This document shows, one piece after another, positions 57,846-64,000 of a DNA stretch of 64,000 nucleotides. This stretch comes from Echinicola jeungdonensis (GTDB lineage: Bacteria > Bacteroidota > Bacteroidia > Cytophagales > Cyclobacteriaceae). The stretch spans positions 1,014,001 to 1,078,000 of the forward strand of contig NZ_JAUFQT010000001.1 of assembly GCF_030409905.1 (NCBI RefSeq), given 5' to 3'. The notes beneath the pieces were generated by a model. It did not search any database. It was not told where the DNA came from and was given only the letters and a program-made list of their open reading frames with translations. Numbering within the stretch: the first letter of the stretch is position 1; every line of letters starts with the position of its first letter. The position numbers and the translations under genes were made by a program.

Positions 57846-58133
57846 TATTTCAACCCTTTCGGCCGATTTGATGTTTCAAAGGTAACAAAGGCATTTAAAT
57901 ATTAAAATTAAACTAACAACTCTCTTTAATTTTTTCATATTTTTTAATAATTCCATGTTTATAAAATCATTTCATCAACTGATAGCTTGATTTCACCTAA
58001 AAAATTAGCAAATATTCAACGATTAACTACAATTATATTGACCACTCCCACTCAGACAACATTACCCAAAAGATCAAATTAAAAATTCAAAATATTATTT
58101 TGAATTCGCTTTAAATCAAGCCTGGAATTAAAA
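57846..58133. other. AT-rich spacer between tRNA-like units A and B
   Basis: This segment holds the leader and promoter of unit A. Otherwise it is very AT-rich without an ORF. A perfect AT-rich hairpin ATTCAAAA-TATTA-TTTTGAAT lies at 58085-58105 and is followed by T5 on the minus strand, a weak terminator-like element without a gene above it. Confidence 0.45.
57877..57884 (-). promoter_or_regulatory. Putative -7 box of unit A
   Basis: The minus strand reads TACCTTTG, a full match to TAnnTTTG, with its end 31 bases before the first base of element A. The -33 region is AT-rich but only weakly matches. The spacing from box to RNA is almost the same as in unit B. Confidence 0.55.
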
Positions 58134-58166
58134 CAAAAAAAGCTATGAAAATTTTTCATAGCTTTT
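58134..58166 (-). terminator. Terminator of tRNA-like unit B
   Basis: AAAAGCTATGAAAA pairs with the opposite arm ending CATAGCTTTT. A further run of A on the plus strand gives the U-tract for minus-strand RNA. It is almost identical to the terminator of unit C. It lies 31 bases beyond the 3' end of element B. Confidence 0.75.
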
Positions 58167-58202
58167 AGTCAATTAACAATAAACCCAAAATAACCTGCTG
58201 TA
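58157..58202. repeat. 46-base exact direct repeat, copy 1
   Basis: This stretch is identical to 59073-59118. It covers the second arm of the terminator of unit B, the 31-base trailer and the first bases of the tRNA-like 3' end. Similarity continues into the T arm with only paired changes. Confidence 0.9.
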
Positions 58203-58295
58203 GGAGAAGGAATCGAACCTTCAAAAGAAATTTATTTTCCTTTTCCAATTTTGGACTTCCTCCTTATCTGAAACATCCAATTAATAACCCTACAG
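58198..58295 (-). ncRNA. tRNA-like RNA gene B
   Basis: The 98-nt RNA is closed by CTGTAGGG/TCCTACAG (last pair G-U, C-1:G73 included). The T arm GAAGG-TTCGATT-CCTTC is perfect, and TAATTGGA keeps the GG of a D loop. The middle is unlike a tRNA: TTGGA/TCCAA closes a 20-nt loop, and AAAAGGAAA/TTTCTTTT makes a second stem. No anticodon arm is seen. The middle also contains a 14-codon open frame with seven Lys/Arg (ATG at 58276). It has the best promoter of the three units and a strong terminator. Confidence 0.55.
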
Positions 58296-58325
58296 TTAAA
58301 GACCGTTAACCTTTATTTGATATTA

Positions 58326-58356
58326 CAAACATAATACATTGACATTAATTTTCAAA
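58326..58356 (-). promoter_or_regulatory. Promoter of tRNA-like unit B
   Basis: The minus strand has TTTG (58356-58353), 19 bases, then TATGTTTG (58333-58326). This is a complete match to the Bacteroidota housekeeping promoter TTTG-N19-TAnnTTTG. Element B begins 30 bases after the -7 box. Confidence 0.75.
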
Positions 58357-59045
58357 TTATTTCAAAATATAAATTGATTATTTGCCGATTATTAATAAAT
58401 AAACCATTTTTATTAAAAATTAAATAATTTCAAACTTTAATACCTTTAAAGAATTTTATTCTGCATGTTATATTTTTATATTTACTTTATTTTTTATTTG
58501 AATAAACTAAAGTAGTAATATAAAATATAATAAAACACCCTTGATTTTAAGGCTCTCAGAAATCTACCATGGAACAATTAATAGCTGAAATAATTTCATG
58601 ATGGTTTTGCTCTTTCCACCCGAACCTGCAATAAGGGCTGTTATTAAAAAAAATACTCATGAGGAATATTTTAATCTCTTTTTTCATAACAGGATTATTT
58701 ACAACCTCATTGGAGCTTTGAGTTAATATTAAATATTTAATTTCTGCCTATTTTTTACTTTTGTGGGTCAAGTTTGAATGCTGTGGATTAATTTCCTTTG
58801 GTGGTCAAAAAAACATGGAAAGTAAAACTTATACCATCAACTGAAGCAACAATTTATTTTGCTCCGTTTAAAAGAAAACACAAGGAGTTTGTGGTATCCA
58901 TAATTATTCCACCAAATATCCCGGGCCCCTGAATAAGGATTACTTTTAATAAAAATGCCTTACCCGAACTGGTTTTCTGATTGATTCTTTTTGTTTTCTT
59001 TGCCGGCCTTTTTTTATTACTGGAAGATTAAAGTAAAAAATTCTT
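58357..59045. other. Non-coding spacer between tRNA-like units B and C
   Basis: About 690 bases are without a gene or structured RNA that I recognise. Codon-like composition returns in 58790-58950 (for example the plus-strand frame through 58802-58950 reads VVKKTWKVKLIPSTEAT and EFVVSIIIPPNIPGP), but it lacks a start and is interrupted. It may be the decayed remains of a gene. The two flanks carry an exact 46-base repeat, so this part may be an inserted or duplicated segment. Confidence 0.4.
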
Positions 59046-59082
59046 CAAAAAAAAAGCTATGAAACAGAATCTCATAGCTTTT
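59046..59082 (-). terminator. Terminator of tRNA-like unit C
   Basis: AAAAGCTATGA pairs with TCATAGCTTTT (59072-59082). A run of nine A on the plus strand gives the U-tract of minus-strand RNA. It lies 31 bases beyond element C, exactly as in unit B. Confidence 0.78.
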
Positions 59083-59118
59083 AGTCAATTAACAATAAAC
59101 CCAAAATAACCTGCTGTA
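59073..59118. repeat. 46-base exact direct repeat, copy 2
   Basis: This is identical to 58157-58202, 916 bases away. It spans terminator arm, trailer and 3' end of element C. Confidence 0.9.
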
Positions 59119-59181
59119 AGAAAAGGAATCGAACCTTTCTGCTTTACCTGAAAGCTCCATGCCTAAAAAGACACCTTACAG
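59114..59181 (-). ncRNA. tRNA-like RNA gene C (minimal)
   Basis: The 68-nt RNA is closed by CTGTAAG/CTTACAG (C-1:G73 included). The T arm AAAGG-TTCGATT-CCTTT is perfect. A small D-like stem TGTC/GGCA with a short loop retains an AGG at the G18-G19 place, and GCTTT/AAAGC forms an anticodon-like arm with only five loop bases and no U33. Two bases separate that arm from the T stem. It cannot read a codon in a normal way. Against unit B, one acceptor pair and one T-stem pair changed from G-C to A-T on both sides. Confidence 0.5.
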
Positions 59182-59220
59182 TTTTCAATTTCCGGGATGC
59201 TTTCTTTCCCGATCACATTG

Positions 59221-59228
59221 CAAATATA
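59221..59228 (-). promoter_or_regulatory. Putative -7 box of unit C
   Basis: The minus strand reads TATATTTG, a full TAnnTTTG match, 39 bases before the start of element C. The leader between them contains a CGGGA/TCCCG hairpin. The -33 region is only A+T-rich. Confidence 0.5.
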
Positions 59229-59458
59229 CACCAGGAACGTTAACCCTAAAAATTTTACAAAAAATTTAACATTATTTTACATTTACACCACATAATTCAC
59301 CCATCTGTTAACATTTATTAAATCAATTAAATATCAATCCTTTTTTCGGAAAGCAAAAATAAATGACTGTTGGTTCAATTTTAACAGAATAAAACTAAAT
59401 CAATTAATTAATTCTCAATTTTACTAAACGGATACAGCACAGGTAATACCTACATTTA

Positions 59459-60496
59459 TTAACCATCCAAATTCACATAATCCTCCCATTTCTTAAGCAC
59501 TTCTGCCATATCCTCCGGCAATTTAGCCTCAAAGAAGAGTTTTTCTTTGCTAACGGGATGGACAAAACCAATAGATTTTGCATGCAAGGCCTGCCTGGGC
59601 AAAACTTTAAAGCAATTTTGAACGAAAGCTTTATATTTTGAAAATTGGGTACCTTTTCTGATTTTATCTCCACCATACATATGATCATTAAAAAGGGGAT
59701 GGCCCAAATGTTTCATATGGGAACGGATTTGATGAGTTCGGCCAGTTTCCAATTTACATTGAATCAAAGAAACGTAACGGAGTCTTTTGATGACTTCCCA
59801 ATGGGTAATAGCATGTTTGCCTTGGTCACCTTCGGGATAGGTATTCATTACTTTTCTGTCCTTTGCACTTCTTCCCACATGGGCATCGATGGTACCTTCA
59901 TCATCTTTGGGCTCACCCCAGACCAATGCCTCATAGGTCCGTTCGATGGTATGGTCAAAAAATTGTTTGGCCAAACCGTTCATAGCAATTTCTGATTTTG
60001 CTATTACCAGCAAACCACTTGTATCTTTATCAATCCTGTGCACCAGTCCTGGTCGCCCGGTATTACCTGGCATTTCAGGTAATTGATTAAAATGATAAAC
60101 CAAACCATTGACCAGCGTCCCCGTCCAGTTTCCATAGGCAGGGTGAACCACCATTCCTGCCGGCTTATTCACCACCAACAAATGATCATCCTCAAATAAA
60201 ATATCCAAGGGGATATTTTCGGGGATCACTTCTGTCTCCCTTGGGGGATTCAACAGCATAACGGTAATCACATCCCCCGGCTTGACCTTATAGTTGGACT
60301 TACAGGAGGCATTATTTACTTGGACATATCCATTATCTATGGCCTGCTGGACTTTATTACGGGTAGCATTGGCTACTTTTTCTGTTAAAAACTTATCAAT
60401 CCGCATAGCAGCTTGTCCCGGATCTACTTCCAGTTTGAAATGCTCAAACAAATCTTGACCATTCTCGTTTTCCAATTCTTCCATTTCTTCTGACAT
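59459..60496 (-). CDS. rluD: RluD-family pseudouridine synthase
   Basis: This 345-residue enzyme has an N-terminal S4 RNA-binding domain (MRIDKFLTEKVANATRNKVQQAIDNG) and a catalytic domain with LVHRIDKDTSGLLVIAK, where the Asp after HRI is the nucleophile. ETGRTHQIRSHMKHLGHPLFND is the other family motif. It probably modifies 23S rRNA uridines (helix 69 in RluD). A long non-coding stretch with the tRNA-like genes lies downstream. Confidence 0.92.
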   Translation of the reverse strand: MSEEMEELENENGQDLFEHFKLEVDPGQAAMRIDKFLTEKVANATRNKVQQAIDNGYVQVNNASCKSNYKVKPGDVITVMLLNPPRETEVIPENIPLDILFEDDHLLVVNKPAGMVVHPAYGNWTGTLVNGLVYHFNQLPEMPGNTGRPGLVHRIDKDTSGLLVIAKSEIAMNGLAKQFFDHTIERTYEALVWGEPKDDEGTIDAHVGRSAKDRKVMNTYPEGDQGKHAITHWEVIKRLRYVSLIQCKLETGRTHQIRSHMKHLGHPLFNDHMYGGDKIRKGTQFSKYKAFVQNCFKVLPRQALHAKSIGFVHPVSKEKLFFEAKLPEDMAEVLKKWEDYVNLDG

Positions 60497-60540
60497 ATTG
60501 CAAAAATACGGGTATGTTCAAAAGAAATTAATAATTTTGG

Positions 60541-61479
60541 ATGAAATCAATTATTTTCTCCTTGATTAAAGCCAATAAGATCCCCATAAGCAAAATCATA
60601 CTGGATGAGCTGGAACCATTCCAGGTGCAGTTGTTTCTAAAAAGATTGGATCACATTCACCCTGCAGTTAGTGGCAATAAATATTATAAACTGATCTATA
60701 ACTTAAGAGAGGCCAAAAAATTGGGGTATAAAAAGGTACTTACTTTTGGAGGAGCCTTTTCGAATCATATTTTTGCCACAGCAGCAGCAGCAAAGGATTT
60801 TGGACTCCAAAGCATTGGAGTTATCAGGGGGGAGCCCACTTTACCTCTAAACCCCACCTTAACTTTTGCCAGGGAAAAAGGTATGGAGTTAACCTATTTG
60901 AATAGAAAACAATATCGCATTAAAGATTCTCCTGAAATACTTAAAAAATTAGAAGACCAGTTCCCCTCCTTTTACCTCATCCCGGAAGGCGGAACAAATG
61001 CCCTTGCCATTCAGGGAGCAGGAGAAATTTTATCCCCGAGTGATTTTGAAATGGATGTCATTGCCTTAAGTGTTGGCACTGGAGGAACCATTGCTGGTAT
61101 TCTTTCCAAAGCAGAGCAAAACCAAAAGGTCCTGGGCTTTCCTGCCTTAAAAGGAAATTTTGTACAAGATGAAGTCAAACACCTATTAACGCAAAACAGT
61201 ATCCATCCTACATGTGAATGGGAAATCATCGGAGATCATCATTTTGGAGGCTACGGAAAATTCCAGCCAGAATTGATAGATTTTATTAAATATTTCAAAA
61301 ATAAAACCGGGATTCCCCTGGATCCCATTTATACCGGGAAATTAATGTTTGGAATCCTAGAAGAAATCAAAAAAGGTAGATTCCAAAAAGGCAATAAAAT
61401 AATGGCCATTCACACAGGCGGATTACAGGGAATAGCAGGTTTTAACCAACGTTTTGGGGAAAATCTTGAATCTCAATAA
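60541..61479 (+). CDS. PLP-dependent ACC deaminase/D-cysteine desulfhydrase family enzyme
   Basis: This 312-residue enzyme is a fold-type II PLP protein. Lys in VSGNKYYKL is the Schiff-base residue, FGGAFSNHIFATAAA binds substrate and PLP, and SVGTGGTIAGI binds the phosphate. It most resembles D-cysteine desulfhydrase or ACC deaminase-like proteins; which substrate is used cannot be read from sequence. It is divergent to rluD by 44 bases. Confidence 0.85.
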   Translation: MKSIIFSLIKANKIPISKIILDELEPFQVQLFLKRLDHIHPAVSGNKYYKLIYNLREAKKLGYKKVLTFGGAFSNHIFATAAAAKDFGLQSIGVIRGEPTLPLNPTLTFAREKGMELTYLNRKQYRIKDSPEILKKLEDQFPSFYLIPEGGTNALAIQGAGEILSPSDFEMDVIALSVGTGGTIAGILSKAEQNQKVLGFPALKGNFVQDEVKHLLTQNSIHPTCEWEIIGDHHFGGYGKFQPELIDFIKYFKNKTGIPLDPIYTGKLMFGILEEIKKGRFQKGNKIMAIHTGGLQGIAGFNQRFGENLESQ

Positions 61480-61495
61480 AGTTTTTTCAAAGCAC

Positions 61496-62677
61496 TCAAA
61501 CTTTTACATCTCTCCCCACTTTAGTACCCAAATAAATAATCCCAATGGCACAAACTATCAATATAACCACCAAAAGGTTCCATTCTCCAAACAAATCAAA
61601 AAGGCCTCCCATCAAAACAGGTCCCAAGGCCGCCAAATAATAACCAGTAGATTGGGCCATCCCTGAAAGGCCTGCGGTATTCTCCCCTTCAGAACGAAGG
61701 CTAATCAAGGTATAAACCAAACTAATACTTGCTCCTAAGCAAATCCCCACCAAAACCAACCCAGCATATATCCATTCAGATTGATGAGTAAACAGGGTTG
61801 CAAACCCCAATATATACCCAACTCCTAACCCTACTGCGGTTTTAACCTGTTCTTTATACCGGACTGCGATCAAGGGAGATAAAAAAGCCCCCAACAAGCC
61901 AATTATTTGCATTAAACTTAAAATCAAGCCTGCTTGAGAAACCGTAAAACCTTTCGAAATTAACAAATCGGGCAACCAAGCTATCAAGGTAAAATAAATC
62001 ATAGACTGGATCCCCATATATAAACTCACCTGCCAGGCCAATCTTGATTTCCAAACTTTCGATTTCCCTTTTTGGCCCCCTTCTTTGCTTTTAGTCTTTT
62101 GTTTTCGCAATTGGGGAATCCAGAATAATATGGTCACTAAGATCAATATTATCCAGCTCAAAAGTGAACCTCTCCATCCCAAACCCAGATCAAGAGCTAA
62201 AGGTACACTGACCCCAGAACCAATGGCTGCAAACAGTGACATGCCTGTGGTAAAAAGACTGGTCATCAACCCCAACCTGTTTGGCATCCTTATCTTGATT
62301 AAAGGGATCAAAAGCACATTGCAAATAACTATCCCAATCCCCGTAAGGCCAGTCCCAAAATACAATAAAAACACGCCCCCTTGCACCCTAATAAATAGCC
62401 CCAGTCCCGTTAATATCAAGCCCCAAAGGACTGCCCGGCTAATGCCTAACCAATCACCAATCGTGGAAGCAAAAAGGGAAAAGGTTGCAAAGGTCAACAA
62501 AGGTAAGGTGGTCAAAAATCCAGACCAGGCATTGGACAAATTTAAGTCCTCCCTGATCAATGGAATCAAAGGGCCTACAGAGGTAATGGAAGGCCTTAGG
62601 CTAAATGACACAAGCAAAACACCTATTATCAGCAATATGCTGGATTCAGATTTACTTGAACCTTGGGCATCTTCCAT
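61496..62677 (-). CDS. MFS transporter, CynX/NimT-like
   Basis: This 393-residue protein has about 12 membrane helices. SLRPSITSVGPLIPLIREDLNLS and AWSGFLTTLPLLTFA near the N-terminus match the CynX/NimT (cyanate permease-like) group of the major facilitator superfamily. The substrate is unknown. It is convergent with the PLP enzyme gene with a 16-base gap. Confidence 0.85.
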   Translation of the reverse strand: MEDAQGSSKSESSILLIIGVLLVSFSLRPSITSVGPLIPLIREDLNLSNAWSGFLTTLPLLTFATFSLFASTIGDWLGISRAVLWGLILTGLGLFIRVQGGVFLLYFGTGLTGIGIVICNVLLIPLIKIRMPNRLGLMTSLFTTGMSLFAAIGSGVSVPLALDLGLGWRGSLLSWIILILVTILFWIPQLRKQKTKSKEGGQKGKSKVWKSRLAWQVSLYMGIQSMIYFTLIAWLPDLLISKGFTVSQAGLILSLMQIIGLLGAFLSPLIAVRYKEQVKTAVGLGVGYILGFATLFTHQSEWIYAGLVLVGICLGASISLVYTLISLRSEGENTAGLSGMAQSTGYYLAALGPVLMGGLFDLFGEWNLLVVILIVCAIGIIYLGTKVGRDVKV

Positions 62678-62753
62678 AAATTATTACCAGGGATTTGGAA
62701 AGGGATTAATCTATCCTCTATATTTATATTGATAAATTATTGAACTGGCTTAT

Positions 62754-63794
62754 TTAGGAGTTTTTTATTACCAGGTCTTTGACACAATCCACCCAAGTGG
62801 GATGGGAATTTAAACTTGGCACAAGGTCCCATTGCTTGCCTCCTAACGCTTCAAAATTCTCTTTGTACTCTTCCCCTACCTCAATGGTTGTTTCCAAACA
62901 ATCCGCAACAAAGGCAGGGGAAAATGCTAATACTTTATTATGCCCTTTTTGTGCCAATTCCTTTACCAAATCTTCGGTATAAGGCTGTACCCATGGGTCT
63001 TTACCCAAACGGCTTTGAAATGAAGTATATACTTTGGATGGATCCAGGTCAAGATTTTTGGCTATCAGCCGGGTGGTATGATAACATTGGGCCCGATAGC
63101 AAAAACGGTTTTCCTCAGTCAATTTGCCGCAACAAAATTCATTTAGCTTACAAAAACCATCACAAGAGGCTTTGTAAATTTGCCTTTCAGGAAGCCCATG
63201 GTAGGAAAACAAATAAGCATCATACCTTTCTTTTTCTAATTTTTCACGCGCGATATTGGACCAAGCTTCAATAAACAGACGATTGTCCATAAATTGAGAC
63301 ACAAAATTCAGGGAAGGCAGGACTTGCCAATCTTTGGCTACCTCGATTACTTTTTGAATTACAGATCCGTTGGTGGCAGAAGCATATTGAGGAAATAAGG
63401 GCAGAACAATAATTTTTTCAACCTTGGCAACTTGAAGCTTTTTCAATCCATTTTCAATACTTGGGGATTGATACCGCATGGCAATTTCCACCTGATACCT
63501 ATTTTGATCAAGCTCTTCTTCCAATTTTTCTTTTAAATCTTTGGTATGAAACAGCAAAGGGGAGCCACGATCCGTCCATAATTTTTCATATTCCTTGGCA
63601 GATTTTGGAGCCCGAAAAGGCGCGATGATACAATTCACCAAGAACCAACGGGAAAGAAAAGGGATGTCAATCACCCGGCCATCCATCAAAAATTCTCTAA
63701 GATATTTCCTCACATCAGAAACAGAGGTACTGTCCGGGGTTCCTAAGTTGACCAATAAAATTCCAATCCTGGCTGAATTATTTTCCATGGGCAT
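62754..63794 (-). CDS. hemH: Ferrochelatase
   Basis: This 346-residue enzyme inserts iron into protoporphyrin. LVNLGTPDSTSVSDVRKYLREFLMD is the family start. FSYHGLPER carries the catalytic His, and FSPAFVADCLETTIE carries the conserved Glu. A Cys-rich insert (CDGFCKLNEFCCG and CYRAQC) stands between about residues 205 and 235, as in other Bacteroidota enzymes; it could hold a [2Fe-2S] cluster, but that is inference. Confidence 0.95.
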   Translation of the reverse strand: MPMENNSARIGILLVNLGTPDSTSVSDVRKYLREFLMDGRVIDIPFLSRWFLVNCIIAPFRAPKSAKEYEKLWTDRGSPLLFHTKDLKEKLEEELDQNRYQVEIAMRYQSPSIENGLKKLQVAKVEKIIVLPLFPQYASATNGSVIQKVIEVAKDWQVLPSLNFVSQFMDNRLFIEAWSNIAREKLEKERYDAYLFSYHGLPERQIYKASCDGFCKLNEFCCGKLTEENRFCYRAQCYHTTRLIAKNLDLDPSKVYTSFQSRLGKDPWVQPYTEDLVKELAQKGHNKVLAFSPAFVADCLETTIEVGEEYKENFEALGGKQWDLVPSLNSHPTWVDCVKDLVIKNS

Positions 63795-63892
63795 ATGGGG
63801 CTTTTTTAGAGAAGAACCAAAAATACTATGTAATGTTTCAAAAAACCAATTTATTCCCAGAACTGCTTTTAAGGGGATTTGATGCCAATAAA

Positions 63893-63917
63893 AAAAGCGG
63901 ATCTAAGATCCGCTTTC
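63893..63917 (-). terminator. Rho-independent terminator at the right edge
   Basis: GCGGATC (63897-63903) and GATCCGC (63907-63913) form a 7-bp stem with a TAA loop. A-T pairs extend it and a run of seven A on the plus strand gives a U-tract in minus-strand RNA. It ends the partial gene at 63942-64000. Confidence 0.8.
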
Positions 63918-63941
63918 CTTACTTGACATGGAGAAATGTTT

Positions 63942-64000
63942 TTATTCCTTTTCCATTTCTTTCTTAATTAAATCATCTATTTTTTTTCTTACTTTATCAC
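63942..64000 (-). CDS. C-terminal end of an unknown protein
   Basis: The last 19 codons of a minus-strand frame read DKVRKKIDDLIKKEMEKE and then stop. The segment is highly charged and probably helical. The rest lies outside the window, so no function can be given. A terminator follows 25 bases later, which supports it being a real gene end. Confidence 0.5.
   Translation of the reverse strand, partial: DKVRKKIDDLIKKEMEKE

Noticed and set aside
57686..57871. A plus-strand open frame across tRNA-like element A
   Set aside because: It reads the complement of an RNA gene (its RIRTST segment is the typical product of translating a T arm) and has no family similarity.
57721..59181. tmRNA (ssrA) or split tmRNA
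   Set aside because: The ends do not match the tmRNA acceptor consensus, there is no ALAA-type tag and no pseudoknots can be seen. The resemblance is only in layout.
57600..59400. CRISPR array in the repeat-rich island
   Set aside because: Only one repeat pair 916 bases apart and no regular spacers; no cas genes in the window.

Overview
The window looks like chromosomal DNA of a Bacteroidota bacterium, most likely of the Cytophagales (Cyclobacteriaceae-like). The reasons are the gldK-gldL-gldM-gldN gliding/type IX secretion genes, a PorP/SprF-like barrel, a SprE/PorW-like lipoprotein, DUF4271, AT-rich DNA with -7 boxes of the form TAnnTTTG, and many secreted proteins and lipoproteins with Bacteroidota architectures. 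The species call is inference; no rRNA or marker comparison was possible. Most of the window is core genome. No CRISPR array, intact insertion sequence or phage module was seen.

Layout. 0-4.2 kb: start of prfC (minus), an orphan sensor kinase, and an ABC exporter whose permease gene is frameshifted. 4.4-10.5 kb (minus): a secreted protein, dnaJ-grpE, obg, adk, hpt and an M42-like peptidase. 10.6-14.0 kb (plus): an OmpA-family porin, upp, a Na+/Ca2+ exchanger and a small membrane protein. 14.1-17.0 kb (minus): an FKBP-like lipoprotein and an ECF sigma factor followed by an unusual membrane-anchored beta-barrel protein. 17.5-19.2 kb (plus): a secreted protein and lipA. 19.3-26.3 kb (minus): M23 peptidase, bactofilin, atpZ, an AtpI-like gene and atpB-E-F-H-A-G, without atpD or atpC. 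26.4-33.2 kb (plus): SprE/PorW-like lipoprotein, a class A penicillin-binding protein and uvrC.

33.2-42.5 kb (minus) is one long run: a frameshifted BamA/TamA-like barrel, DUF4271, HemD-like protein, PorP/SprF-like protein, GldK, GldL, GldM and GldN. 42.6-44.8 kb holds hemW, a DUF721 gene and a DUF4197 lipoprotein. 44.9-47.7 kb (plus) is a complete partner-switching module (RsbU-like phosphatase, RsbV-like STAS protein, RsbW-like kinase) with no sigma factor beside it. 47.8-52.1 kb (plus) is a three-gene operon of periplasmic parvulin/SurA-like proteins. After that come pheS and a 1438-residue AsmA-like protein built from about six repeats of roughly 173 residues (minus).

The least ordinary stretch is the protein-gene-free island at 57.6-59.4 kb. 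It holds three separate minus-strand units, each with a TAnnTTTG box, a tRNA-like RNA and a Rho-independent terminator. All three share an acceptor stem that closes as eight pairs (C-1:G73 included), an intact T arm and a GG in the D-loop position. The middle of the molecule differs completely between copies (125, 98 and 68 nt). The largest copy has a tRNA-Leu-type D arm but a GUC anticodon and a 55-nt variable region. Paired changes preserve the stems. The window ends with rluD, a PLP-dependent deaminase-like enzyme, an MFS transporter, hemH and the last codons of an unknown gene.

Two genes, the ABC permease and the BamA-like gene, are broken by what looks like loss of one T in a T8 run. This should be checked against reads before any biological interpretation.
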